A DNA stretch of 64,000 nucleotides from Microcosmobacter sp040493455 (GTDB lineage Bacteria; Bacteroidota; Bacteroidia; Flavobacteriales; Flavobacteriaceae), in assembly GCF_040493455.1 (NCBI RefSeq), contig NZ_JANFDA010000005.1, positions 266,611 to 330,610 of the forward strand, given 5' to 3'. Position numbers and translations under genes: made by a program. The notes below the pieces were generated by a model that searched no databases, was not told where the DNA came from, and was given only the letters and a program-made list of their open reading frames with translations. Positions 8,555 to 17,255 of this stretch are shown here, one piece after another. How positions within the stretch are numbered: position 1 is the stretch's first letter; every line of letters starts with the position of its first letter.

Positions 8555-10501
8555 ATGACATTGAAAACACTTTTTCTATCGATTGGTTTAGGGATTTCTA
8601 CACTAGTATCTGCTCAAGTAAACAATGACGATGTATTATTTACAGTAGCTGGAGATCCAATCACTGCCGATGAATTTGTAAGGGTTTATAATAAAAATCT
8701 GGATCTTGTTAAAGATGAAAAACAAAAAGATGTTGATGAATACCTAAAACTATTTGTCAATTACCAATTAAAACTCAAGGAAGCTAAACGTCTAGAACTA
8801 GATAAGAATTCTAAATACATTAGAGAATTCAATAATTATAAAAAGCAACTTACTAAAAATTACATGTCAGAAAGTAAGGTCACTGATGCTTTAGTCAAAG
8901 AAGCTTACGACCGAATTTCTTACGATGTTAAAGCAACACATATACTCATTAGGCTCGACGAATCTTCTAAAGATACTATTAAGGTATACAAAGATATTAT
9001 GCGTTTGAGAGATAGAGCATTGAAAGAAGGCTTTGAAACTGTTCGAAAAGATGTGCATGATGGTAACACTATTTTTGGTGAGGATTTAGGATACTTTTCA
9101 GGATTTAAAATGGTATACGATTTCGAAAACGTAGCGTATAATACTCCAGTTGGAGAAGTTTCCATGCCATTTAGAACTCAATTTGGATATCACATTGTAA
9201 ACATCTTGGATAAGAGACCATCTAGAGGACAGGTAACTGTAGCTCATATCATGGTGGCCTTAAATCAAAAAGATTCTACTGTTAATGCAGAACAGCGCAT
9301 TAAAGAGATAAACAAGAAGCTGAAGCAAGGAGAACCATTCGAGTCTTTGGCAAAACAATTTTCTGATGACAAAAGTTCGTCAAATAAAGGAGGGCGTTTA
9401 AATCCATTTAAAAGTGGGCAGTTGAGTTCTGTTGAGTTTGAAAATAAAGCGTTTAGTCTTCAAAATAAAGATGAGATTACAGCACCTTTCAAAACGCAGT
9501 ACGGTTGGCATATTATAAAGCTAATTGACAAAAAATCACTTCAACCTTTTGAAGAGCTAAAAGCGGAATTACAAAATAGAGTGAAGAGAGACAGCCGTTC
9601 TAAATTGATCAATACAGCTTTAGCTAAGGAACTCAAGTCTAAGTTTGAAATCAATCAACCTAAAGAAGGTTTAGTTTATTTTGAGTCAATAATTGATGAT
9701 AATTATTTTAAGAAGTCTTTAAACTTACCTGAAGACTTTAAAAAAGATGTTACTCTGTTCTCAATAAATGATCAGCAATTTACTAACAATGATTTTGCAA
9801 GCCATCTGAGAAAAGTTCAAAGACGTTATTTTAATAAAACAGTAGATATCAAATTTGTTATACAAAAGGAGTATGATGCATTCTTCGAGAATTCAATTTT
9901 AAAATATCAAGAAAACAATTTAGAGTTGACAAACCAAGAATTTGCTGATGTCCTCAAGGAATACAGAGATGGTTTATTGTTGTTCGATCTAATGGAAAAG
10001 GAAATATGGAACTCGGCTTCAAAAGATACCACTGGTTTAAAAGCTTATTACGAAGACCATAAAGCTAATTACAAATGGGATGATAGAGTAGAAGTTGTTA
10101 TTGCTACTTCGGCTAAGAGAGATGATATAAAAGCAGTAGAGTCTATGATGAAAGCATCAAAATCTACTGAAGATATTCACAAAGCATTAAATAGTGGAGA
10201 AGAGCAGAAAGTGATCTTCACCAAAGGTGTTAAGTCAGTAGATGATGTCTCTTTGCCAAAAGATTTAGATGTAAAAACTGGCATTTCAAAAATATATAAC
10301 TATAACGATGCGTTTCATGTTATAGACGTAAAGAAGGTTCTTCCAGAATCCTTCAAAACATTCGAAGAAGCAAGGGGTAGAGTAATAGGTGATTATCAAA
10401 ATAAAATTGAGGCCGATTGGATTGATGAGCTACACGGACGATTTAAAGTAAAAATAGATAACACCATTTTAGAAAAGGTAAAGCAGCAAATTGCTAATTA
10501 A
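8555..10501 (+). CDS. Periplasmic peptidylprolyl isomerase (parvulin/PpiC type)
   Basis: 648 residues from the ATG at 8555. The signal peptide is MTLKTLFLSIGLGISTLVSA. A SurA/PrsA-like N-terminal helical region is followed by two tandem rotamase domains: ATHILIRL...FGYHIVNILDKR (about 120-225) and VAHIMVAL...YGWHIIKLIDKK (about 227-330). A 300-residue C-terminal region of unclear fold follows. The protein catalyses prolyl cis-trans isomerisation and chaperones outer-membrane or secreted proteins. It is first of three consecutive, overlapping foldase-type genes; its stop overlaps the next start by 11 bases. The upstream TTG at 8501 is rejected as a start because it falls in the promoter. Confidence 0.9.
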   Translation: MTLKTLFLSIGLGISTLVSAQVNNDDVLFTVAGDPITADEFVRVYNKNLDLVKDEKQKDVDEYLKLFVNYQLKLKEAKRLELDKNSKYIREFNNYKKQLTKNYMSESKVTDALVKEAYDRISYDVKATHILIRLDESSKDTIKVYKDIMRLRDRALKEGFETVRKDVHDGNTIFGEDLGYFSGFKMVYDFENVAYNTPVGEVSMPFRTQFGYHIVNILDKRPSRGQVTVAHIMVALNQKDSTVNAEQRIKEINKKLKQGEPFESLAKQFSDDKSSSNKGGRLNPFKSGQLSSVEFENKAFSLQNKDEITAPFKTQYGWHIIKLIDKKSLQPFEELKAELQNRVKRDSRSKLINTALAKELKSKFEINQPKEGLVYFESIIDDNYFKKSLNLPEDFKKDVTLFSINDQQFTNNDFASHLRKVQRRYFNKTVDIKFVIQKEYDAFFENSILKYQENNLELTNQEFADVLKEYRDGLLLFDLMEKEIWNSASKDTTGLKAYYEDHKANYKWDDRVEVVIATSAKRDDIKAVESMMKASKSTEDIHKALNSGEEQKVIFTKGVKSVDDVSLPKDLDVKTGISKIYNYNDAFHVIDVKKVLPESFKTFEEARGRVIGDYQNKIEADWIDELHGRFKVKIDNTILEKVKQQIAN

Positions 10502-11360
10502 ATTGTTTAGGACATACTTCATAGGACTTATTGTATTGATAGGATTGTCATCTTGTGATTTTTTTAAACCAAAAGATGATCGAATTCCTGTGGCTAGAGT
10601 TAACGATAATTATCTCTATAAAGAAGATATAGAAGCTATTATCCCCGAGGGTAGCTCAAAAACAGACAGTACTTTTTTAGCCAATAACTATATTAATCGC
10701 TGGGCATTACAATTGCTTTTAATGGAAGGTGCAGAGCGCAATCTTACCGAAGCTAAGCAAAGCGAATATGATGCTCTAGTTGACCAGTATAAAAGTGATT
10801 TGTTTACCAAGGCATATATCGAGGGATTAGTTAAGAAAAATATAGACACCGTTGTCAGTAATTCTGAAGCCAATGAAGTCTATGAAAACAACAAAGAAAG
10901 CTTCAAGCTTAATGAGGAACTTGTGAAGTTGAGATATATTAGTCTTCCGATTAATGCTATTAATTCTGAAGAAATAGAGGAGCGTTTCAAACGCTTTGAT
11001 GCAGACGATAAAACATACTTAGATTCCATTGCTGTTCAGTTCAAAAGCTATTCGCTCAATGACTCAATTTGGGTAAAGATGAGCCAAGTTCTCAGTAGGA
11101 TTCCAGCTGTGAAATCAGAGGATAAGCCCAAACTGTTAAAAAAATCTAATTTTGTACAGTTCAAAGATTCATTAGACCTATATTTGGTGCACATTAATGA
11201 GGTTCTTAAGCAGAATGATTATGCACCTCTAGTTTATGTAAAACCTACAGTAGATCAAATAGTTATCAATAAAAGAAAATTAGAGCTCATAACTCAGCTC
11301 GAAAACGATATTACAAAAGATGCAATTAAAAACAATCAGTTTGAAGTTTATAAAGAATAA
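10491..11360 (+). CDS. Lipoprotein of the foldase operon (SurA-N-like)
   Basis: 289 residues with a lipoprotein signal (lipobox LSSC, acylated Cys22). The sequence VARVNDNYLYKEDIEAIIPEG resembles the N-terminal segment of SurA/PrsA foldases, with the usual helical continuation, but no complete parvulin domain with the conserved H and YGYH/WH motifs is seen. It may be a chaperone that has lost isomerase activity. It starts 11 bases inside the preceding isomerase gene and its 3' end overlaps the next gene by 41 bases, so all three are almost certainly made together. Some databases label such proteins peptidylprolyl isomerase; that activity is not supported here. Confidence 0.75.
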   Translation: MLIKLFRTYFIGLIVLIGLSSCDFFKPKDDRIPVARVNDNYLYKEDIEAIIPEGSSKTDSTFLANNYINRWALQLLLMEGAERNLTEAKQSEYDALVDQYKSDLFTKAYIEGLVKKNIDTVVSNSEANEVYENNKESFKLNEELVKLRYISLPINAINSEEIEERFKRFDADDKTYLDSIAVQFKSYSLNDSIWVKMSQVLSRIPAVKSEDKPKLLKKSNFVQFKDSLDLYLVHINEVLKQNDYAPLVYVKPTVDQIVINKRKLELITQLENDITKDAIKNNQFEVYKE

Positions 11361-12765
11361 ATATTTCTTTTCTATAACGCTAGCTATGTCAATGATTATG
11401 AGTGTTTCTGCACAAGAAATCATTGAAGAGAAAAGCGAAACTAAAAAGGTTAATGATTCTGTAAAAACAGAAGGAAGAATTAAAGTAGATGGTGTAGCAG
11501 CGGTTGTTGGAGATTACGTTATTCTAGATTCCGATATCGATAAAGAATATGCACAAATTAGAGCAGCCGGTGGTTCGATTAAAGACTTTACACGTTGTCA
11601 GCTATTTGGTAAACTTTTAGAAGATAAATTGTACGCACACCACGCCATTCAGGATAGTATAACGATCAATGAGTTAGAAATAAGAAACCGTATTAGCCAG
11701 CAAATTGAAGCCTTTATAGCTGAGATTGGTGATATGAAGAAACTGTTAGAATTCTACAATAAAGATTCTGAAGAAGCACTTCGTGAAGAAATGTTCGAGA
11801 TCAACAAGAATGGGCAGTTAGCAGCCGAAATGCAGCGTAAGATTGTTGATGATATTGAAGTAACTCCAGAAGAGGTAAGACAGTTTTTTAATAGCATACC
11901 AGAAGATGAGAGACCATTTTTTGGAACAGAACTTAATGTGGCACAAATTGTTGTAATCCCTGAAATTACTGAAGAAGAAGAGCAGAAAGTTATTAAGCAG
12001 CTTAAACAGTTTAAAGCTGATATTGAAGACAATGGTTCAAGTTTTGCTTCTAAAGTAGTATTGTATTCCGATGATGTTCCTTCTCGTAAAAATGGAGGAA
12101 AGTACACGCTAAATAGAAACAGACCGAGATTCGTAAAAGAGTTCCGTGAAGTAGCCTTTACACTTCAAGAAGGTGAAATCTCTGATCCAGTAAAAACAAT
12201 ATTCGGATACCACCTTATTCAAAAGCTAAAAGAAAGAGGTCAAGAAATCGAGGTAAGACACATATTACTAAGACCTGAAATTACTACCCAAGCTGTCAAT
12301 AAAGCAAGAGAAGAAATAGAAAGTGTAAGACAAAAAATAATTGATGGAGAGATTTCTTTTGAAGATGCAGCAAGAGAAGTAAGTGATGAAGAAGAAACAA
12401 AGTTTGAAGGTGGAAAACTTGTAAACCCTTTAACTCAGGATTTCAATTTTGAATTGACCAAAATGGAGCCAGAGTTATATGCTCAAATACAAAACCTTAA
12501 GGATGATGAGGTGAGTTTAGTGTTGCAAGATGAAGACAGAATCAATAGAATAAAGTTTAAAATCTTAACGGTAACCAACAGAATCGATGAGCATGAAGCA
12601 GATTATTCTAGAGATTACCTTAAAATTAAGCGACTAGCACTTCAAGATAAGCAGTTAAAAGTCATTGACGAATGGCAAAAAGAAAAAATTATGGATACCT
12701 ACATTAAGATTAATGGTATTCATAGAGATTGCGATTTTAATAGTAACTGGTTAAAAAATCAATAA
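11320..12765 (+). CDS. surA: SurA-like periplasmic chaperone/peptidylprolyl isomerase
   Basis: 481 residues. A signal peptide spans about 1-31, ending MSVSAQ. The SurA N-terminal domain (VDGVAAVVGDYVILDSDIDKE) is followed by two parvulin domains: ELNVAQIVVIP...FGYHLIQKLKER (about 205-305) and VRHILLRPE onward (about 310-415). It guides outer-membrane proteins to the BAM complex. The long overlap (41 bases) with the preceding gene makes the start uncertain: a TTG at 11341 would give an equally good signal peptide. The MoxR gene follows after 4 bases. The gene symbol is by family resemblance. Confidence 0.88.
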   Translation: MQLKTISLKFIKNKYFFSITLAMSMIMSVSAQEIIEEKSETKKVNDSVKTEGRIKVDGVAAVVGDYVILDSDIDKEYAQIRAAGGSIKDFTRCQLFGKLLEDKLYAHHAIQDSITINELEIRNRISQQIEAFIAEIGDMKKLLEFYNKDSEEALREEMFEINKNGQLAAEMQRKIVDDIEVTPEEVRQFFNSIPEDERPFFGTELNVAQIVVIPEITEEEEQKVIKQLKQFKADIEDNGSSFASKVVLYSDDVPSRKNGGKYTLNRNRPRFVKEFREVAFTLQEGEISDPVKTIFGYHLIQKLKERGQEIEVRHILLRPEITTQAVNKAREEIESVRQKIIDGEISFEDAAREVSDEEETKFEGGKLVNPLTQDFNFELTKMEPELYAQIQNLKDDEVSLVLQDEDRINRIKFKILTVTNRIDEHEADYSRDYLKIKRLALQDKQLKVIDEWQKEKIMDTYIKINGIHRDCDFNSNWLKNQ

Positions 12766-12769
12766 GCCA

Positions 12770-13723
12770 ATGTCAGACGTAGCTGCTATAGAACGTTTCG
12801 TTTCTAAATACAAATCATTAAAACAGGAAATTGCCAAAGTAATTGTAGGGCAAGAAGCTGTAGTCAACGAAATCCTTATTTCAATTTTTTCAGGAGGACA
12901 CGCCTTATTAATTGGAGTGCCAGGACTTGCAAAAACATTAATGGTAAATACCATAGCGCAGTCTTTAGGTCTAGATTTTAAGCGAATTCAGTTTACACCA
13001 GACTTAATGCCTAGTGATATTCTTGGTAGTGAAATATTAGATCAAAATAGAGAGTTCAAGTTTATTAAAGGACCTGTATTTGCTAATATTATTTTGGCGG
13101 ATGAGATTAACAGAACACCTCCAAAAACACAAGCAGCATTACTAGAAGCAATGCAAGAACGTGCTGTAACAGTAGCAGGACATCATTACAAATTGAGCTT
13201 ACCATATTTTGTTTTAGCAACACAAAACCCAATTGAACAAGAAGGAACCTATCCGTTACCAGAAGCACAGTTGGATCGTTTCATGTTTGCTATTAATTTA
13301 GACTACCCTAGCTTTAGTGAAGAAGTAGAAGTTGTAAAATCTACGACTACAGATAAGCAAGCAACAGTAAATGCATTATTTAATGCTCAGGAGATTATTG
13401 ACTTTCAAAATGTGATACGTCGTATTCCAGTTGCCGACAACGTAGTGGAATATGCAGTAACTATGGTTGGAAAGACAAGGCCAAAAAGTGATTCTGCTAG
13501 CGATATGGTAAAGCAATTTGTGGATTGGGGAGCTGGTCCAAGAGCATCTCAAAATTTAATTCTTGCCGCGAAGACACACGCTGCAATTCATGGTAAGTTT
13601 TCGCCAGATATAGAAAACATCCAAGCCGTAGCATCTGGTATTCTACGTCATAGAATTATTAAAAATTATAAAGCAGAGGCAGAAGGAGTTACAGAAGAGC
13701 AGATTATTAAGAGTTTGTTTTAA
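12770..13723 (+). CDS. MoxR-family AAA+ ATPase
   Basis: 317 residues. Walker A is GVPGLAKT (49-56), Walker B is ILADEINRTPPKTQAALLEAMQE (from about 107), and sensor 1 is ATQNPIEQEGTYPLPEAQLDRF. MoxR ATPases act as chaperones that mature metal-containing or surface complexes, usually encoded with DUF58 and von Willebrand A-domain proteins. Those partners are absent here. Instead the gene trails the SurA operon by 4 bases and overlaps a tiny GldL-like gene (TAATG), so a role in envelope assembly is a reasonable inference. Confidence 0.93.
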   Translation: MSDVAAIERFVSKYKSLKQEIAKVIVGQEAVVNEILISIFSGGHALLIGVPGLAKTLMVNTIAQSLGLDFKRIQFTPDLMPSDILGSEILDQNREFKFIKGPVFANIILADEINRTPPKTQAALLEAMQERAVTVAGHHYKLSLPYFVLATQNPIEQEGTYPLPEAQLDRFMFAINLDYPSFSEEVEVVKSTTTDKQATVNALFNAQEIIDFQNVIRRIPVADNVVEYAVTMVGKTRPKSDSASDMVKQFVDWGAGPRASQNLILAAKTHAAIHGKFSPDIENIQAVASGILRHRIIKNYKAEAEGVTEEQIIKSLF

Positions 13724-13914
13724 TGAAACTCAAAAAGCTTTTACTGCCCATAATAGTTATCCTATTCGGACTTATCTTCACTATAATAGGAGCATTATTC
13801 AAGATTCAACATTGGCCTTACGGTCCAGAACTCCTTACTCTTGGTATGTCTCTTAAAGTCATAGGAATTCTTATTATTATCGTAATACTAATTCTTCGTC
13901 GGAATAAGCTGTAA
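13723..13914 (+). CDS. Mini-GldL-like two-helix membrane protein
   Basis: 63 residues: two transmembrane helices (about 6-25 and 38-57) joined by a loop with FKIQHWPYGPELL. The same K-I-x-H-W-P pattern lies between the two membrane helices of GldL, the T9SS/gliding motor protein, but the long cytoplasmic GldL domain is missing. The ATG overlaps the MoxR stop (TAATG), so the two are translationally coupled. The function is unknown; motor- or sensor-related is speculation from the motif. Confidence 0.7.
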   Translation: MKLKKLLLPIIVILFGLIFTIIGALFKIQHWPYGPELLTLGMSLKVIGILIIIVILILRRNKL

Positions 13915-14086
13915 ATTTTTCAAAAAAGTTAAGAATACCATTATAGGCTTAATTGTTAAGTTATTATTTTTTTAATGATTTTTTTAAATATTACTCAAAT
14001 TATGTTCATTAAAAACGTATTTCATTGAATTTTTTGCATTAAAAATTCAATTTCGTTGCATATTTTTTAATTTAATTAATATTTAT

Positions 14087-14094
14087 TACTTTTG
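14087..14094 (+). promoter_or_regulatory. Aconitase -7 box
   Basis: TACTTTTG at 14087-14094 matches TAnnTTTG, 35 bases before the ATG. The 215-base spacer upstream (13915-14129) is extremely AT-rich and holds no other gene or clear hairpin. Confidence 0.55.
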
Positions 14095-14129
14095 CAAAAC
14101 TCTAAATAAACAATAAAAATTTATAGCAT

Positions 14130-16397
14130 ATGGCATTTGATATTGATATGATTAAAAAGGTTTATGCCAACGTTGTGGAGCGTGTTGATAAAGCTCGTGA
14201 AATTACTGGAAAACCTTTGACTTTAGCTGAAAAGATATTGTATTCTCACCTTTGGGATGGAACCCCTACACAAGCCTTTACAAGAGGAAAAGACTATGTA
14301 GATTTTGCTCCAGATAGAGTAGCTTGTCAAGATGCAACAGCTCAGATGGCACTATTACAATTTATGCAAGCTGGTAAAGCTAAGGTTGCTGTGCCAACTA
14401 CGGTGCATTGCGATCACTTAATTCAAGCCAAACTAGGAGCGAGTCATGATCTTCAACACGCTATAAATACAAGTAACGAAGTATTCAACTTTTTGGAGTC
14501 AGTATCTAATAAATACGGTATAGGATTCTGGAAGCCTGGTGCAGGAATTATTCACCAAGTGGTACTAGAAAACTATGCATTCCCTGGAGGAATGATGATC
14601 GGAACAGATTCTCATACTGTAAATGCAGGAGGTCTTGGAATGGTTGCTATTGGAGTTGGTGGAGCTGATGCTGTAGATGTTATGGCTGGAATGGCTTGGG
14701 AATTAAAATTTCCTAAACTGATAGGTGTTAGACTTACAGGAAAACTTTCTGGTTGGACAGCACCAAAAGATGTTATTTTAAAAGTAGCAGAAATATTAAC
14801 TGTAAAAGGTGGTACAGGCGCCATAGTAGAATATTTTGGATCTGGTGCAACAGCAATGTCTTGTACAGGAAAAGGTACCATTTGTAATATGGGAGCTGAA
14901 ATCGGTGCGACAACATCTACATTTGGTTATGATGATTCTATGGAACGTTACTTACGTGCTACAGAAAGAGCAGATGTTGCCGATGCTGCAAATGAAGTAA
15001 AAGACTACTTAACAGCAGACCCTGAAGTATATGCAAATCCAGAACAATATTTTGATCAGGTAATTGATATTAACCTTTCAGAATTAGGACCATTACTTAA
15101 TGGACCATTCACGCCAGACTTATCTACCAATGTTGGTGGAGAAATGACTGAGAAGGCAACTGCTAACGATTGGCCACTAGAAGTAGAATGGGGGCTTATC
15201 GGATCTTGTACTAACTCTTCTTACGAAGATTTGTCAAGAGCGTCTTCGATTGCACAACAAGCTTTAGACAAAGGCTTAAAAACTAAAGCTGAGTTTGGTA
15301 TTAATCCAGGTTCAGAACAAGTACGTTATACAGCTGAGCGTGACGGAATTCTTGAAGTTTTCGAAAAGCTAGACGCAAAAATATTCACCAATGCATGTGG
15401 ACCATGTATCGGACAATGGGCACGTTACGAGGATCCAAAAAATGCACCTAAGAATAGCATCGTTCATTCTTTCAACAGAAACTTTGCTAAGCGTGCAGAT
15501 GGAAACCCAAACACTCATGCCTTTGTTGCTTCACCAGAGTTGACAGCAGCAATTGCTATAGCTGGGCGATTAGATTTCAATCCAATCACTGATTCATTAG
15601 TAAATGAAAATGGAGAAGAAGTAATGTTAGATGAACCAACAGGATGGGAATTACCTCCAAAAGGTTTTGAAGTAAAAGATAATGGTTATCTCGAGCCTGT
15701 TGCAGATGGAAGTGGTGTAGAAGTCGTTGTGGATCCAAATTCTGAAAGACTAGAATTGTTAACACCTTTTGAGCCAATAGGAGATGAAATTAAAGGTGCT
15801 AAACTATTGATCAAAGCATTTGGAAAGTGTACTACAGATCACATATCTATGGCTGGGCCATGGTTACGTTACAGAGGGCATTTAGATAATATTTCTAACA
15901 ACTGCTTGATTGGTGCAGTAAATGCATATAACAAGCAGACAAATTTTGTGAAAAGCCAACTAGATGGTGAGTACGATGCAGTACCAAAAACTCAGAGAGC
16001 TTATAAGGCGGCAGGAATTCCTACTATAGTTGTTGGAGACCATAACTATGGTGAAGGATCTTCTCGTGAGCATGCAGCTATGGAACCACGTCACTTGGGT
16101 GTTGTAGCTGTATTGGTAAAATCATTTGCAAGAATCCATGAGACTAACCTGAAGAAGCAAGGTATGCTCGGATTAACATTTGCTAATGAGAATGATTACG
16201 ATCTTATTCAAGAAGACGATACATTCAACTTCCTAGATTTAAATGAGTTTGCTCCAGGTAAACCATTAACAATTGAGGTTGTACATGCAGATGGAAGCAA
16301 GGATACTATTCTTGCGAACCATACCTATAATGATTCTCAGATAGAATGGTACAAAGCAGGTTCTGCTCTAAACCTTATCAAAGCACAGAACGCTTAA
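14130..16397 (+). CDS. acn: Aconitate hydratase, mitochondrial type
   Basis: 755 residues, the length of mitochondrial-type aconitase and shorter than the roughly 890 residues of E. coli AcnA. It interconverts citrate and isocitrate in the TCA cycle using a [4Fe-4S] cluster. Motifs are present in order: VPTTVHCDHLIQA, GTDSHTVNAGGLG, the cluster cysteine in GSCTNSS, two more in ACGPCIGQW, and the C-terminal swivelling domain with GDHNYGEGSSREHAAMEPR. It has its own promoter and a strong terminator (16416-16447). The next gene is a Crp/Fnr regulator. The symbol is generic because acnA/acnB naming differs between phyla. Confidence 0.97.
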   Translation: MAFDIDMIKKVYANVVERVDKAREITGKPLTLAEKILYSHLWDGTPTQAFTRGKDYVDFAPDRVACQDATAQMALLQFMQAGKAKVAVPTTVHCDHLIQAKLGASHDLQHAINTSNEVFNFLESVSNKYGIGFWKPGAGIIHQVVLENYAFPGGMMIGTDSHTVNAGGLGMVAIGVGGADAVDVMAGMAWELKFPKLIGVRLTGKLSGWTAPKDVILKVAEILTVKGGTGAIVEYFGSGATAMSCTGKGTICNMGAEIGATTSTFGYDDSMERYLRATERADVADAANEVKDYLTADPEVYANPEQYFDQVIDINLSELGPLLNGPFTPDLSTNVGGEMTEKATANDWPLEVEWGLIGSCTNSSYEDLSRASSIAQQALDKGLKTKAEFGINPGSEQVRYTAERDGILEVFEKLDAKIFTNACGPCIGQWARYEDPKNAPKNSIVHSFNRNFAKRADGNPNTHAFVASPELTAAIAIAGRLDFNPITDSLVNENGEEVMLDEPTGWELPPKGFEVKDNGYLEPVADGSGVEVVVDPNSERLELLTPFEPIGDEIKGAKLLIKAFGKCTTDHISMAGPWLRYRGHLDNISNNCLIGAVNAYNKQTNFVKSQLDGEYDAVPKTQRAYKAAGIPTIVVGDHNYGEGSSREHAAMEPRHLGVVAVLVKSFARIHETNLKKQGMLGLTFANENDYDLIQEDDTFNFLDLNEFAPGKPLTIEVVHADGSKDTILANHTYNDSQIEWYKAGSALNLIKAQNA

Positions 16398-16415
16398 TTT
16401 TATCCTTATATATTG

Positions 16416-16447
16416 AAAAACTCCTGAAAATTTTCAGGAGTTTTTTT
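16416..16447 (+). terminator. Terminator after aconitase
   Basis: A perfect 15-bp palindromic hairpin: AAAAACTCCTGAAAA at 16416-16430 with its complement at 16431-16445, continuing as a T-run. The far-upstream ATG of the next frame (16446) lies in this T-run and is not a credible start. Confidence 0.9.
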
Positions 16448-16511
16448 GTTTTTGTTTGTAAGTAAAAGCATCATTCCTCGACAGTGTATGTATCTAACAA
16501 AAACAAACAAG

Positions 16512-17183
16512 ATGAATTCTCTTTGGTTTTTTGAAGATGTAAATCTTTTTAAAGTCCTCTGTCCACACAAATTCAAAGCCTACAAGGCCGACCATGATTT
16601 TGATGCCTATCAAAAACAAGACTACATTTATTTCGAAGAAGATAGTGCTAACAAGGTTTACCTAATAGAAAAGGGGAAAGTAAAAATTGGATACTATACC
16701 GAAGAAGGTAACGAGATTATCAAAGCAATTCTCACGAAAGGACAATTGTTTGGTGAAAAAGCTATTCTCGGTGAAGAAAAACGTAACGAATTTGCTCAGT
16801 CTATAGATAATACAACGTCTATATGCCCTATTGGTGTGCAAACCATGCACGAGCTTATGAGAGATAATCAAACCTTTAGTTTTAAGGTGTATAAGTTTAT
16901 TGGTCTTAAATTCAAAAGGCTAGAACGACGATTACAATTATTACTTTTTAAGGATACCAAAACACGCTTGATGGAGTTTCTTCAAGAGTTGTGCGATGAC
17001 TATGGTTATGATTGTGACAAAACAGGAGATCATGTTATAAGACATCCTTATACTCAAAAAGACATTGCCTCACTCATAGGTACTTCTAGACCTACATTGA
17101 ATATTCTTCTCAATGAATTAAAAGAAGAAAATATCCTTGATTTCAACAGAAAAGAAATAAGACTTTACGAAAAAATTGCTTAG
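16512..17183 (+). CDS. Crp/Fnr-family transcription regulator
   Basis: 223 residues from the ATG at 16512. There is a cyclic-nucleotide-binding-like beta barrel (KVYLIEKGKVKIGYYTEEGNEIIKAIL, GQLFGEKAILGE) and a C-terminal winged helix (RHPYTQKDIASLIGTSRPTLNILLNELKEENIL). The fold matches Crp/Fnr, but no N-terminal cysteine cluster is seen, so it is not an Fnr-type oxygen sensor. The effector is unknown. An ATG at 16446 would add 22 residues but lies in the preceding terminator. It stands alone after aconitase, and the lipoprotein at 17256 follows. Confidence 0.88.
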   Translation: MNSLWFFEDVNLFKVLCPHKFKAYKADHDFDAYQKQDYIYFEEDSANKVYLIEKGKVKIGYYTEEGNEIIKAILTKGQLFGEKAILGEEKRNEFAQSIDNTTSICPIGVQTMHELMRDNQTFSFKVYKFIGLKFKRLERRLQLLLFKDTKTRLMEFLQELCDDYGYDCDKTGDHVIRHPYTQKDIASLIGTSRPTLNILLNELKEENILDFNRKEIRLYEKIA

Positions 17184-17255
17184 TGTTAGCTAGCTAACAT
17201 TTTAGGTTTTTCATGCTATATACTTTTGGAGTATGAATTTTAAAAGATTATAGCA

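Noticed and set aside
10491..11360. Calling the middle foldase-operon lipoprotein a true peptidylprolyl isomerase
   Set aside because: No complete parvulin active-site motif could be found, unlike both neighbouring genes.
14021..14060. Another copy of the T9SS-island direct repeat upstream of aconitase
   Set aside because: GTATTTCATTG and CAATTTCGTTGC resemble the half-site only loosely and the spacing does not match 20 bp.
14612..14881. 89-codon ORF antisense to aconitase
   Set aside because: Shadow frame, proline- and threonine-rich as expected from the reverse of Gly/Val-rich sequence.
16446..16511. Longer start for the Crp/Fnr regulator
   Set aside because: The ATG lies in the T-run of the aconitase terminator and the added residues are not family-like.
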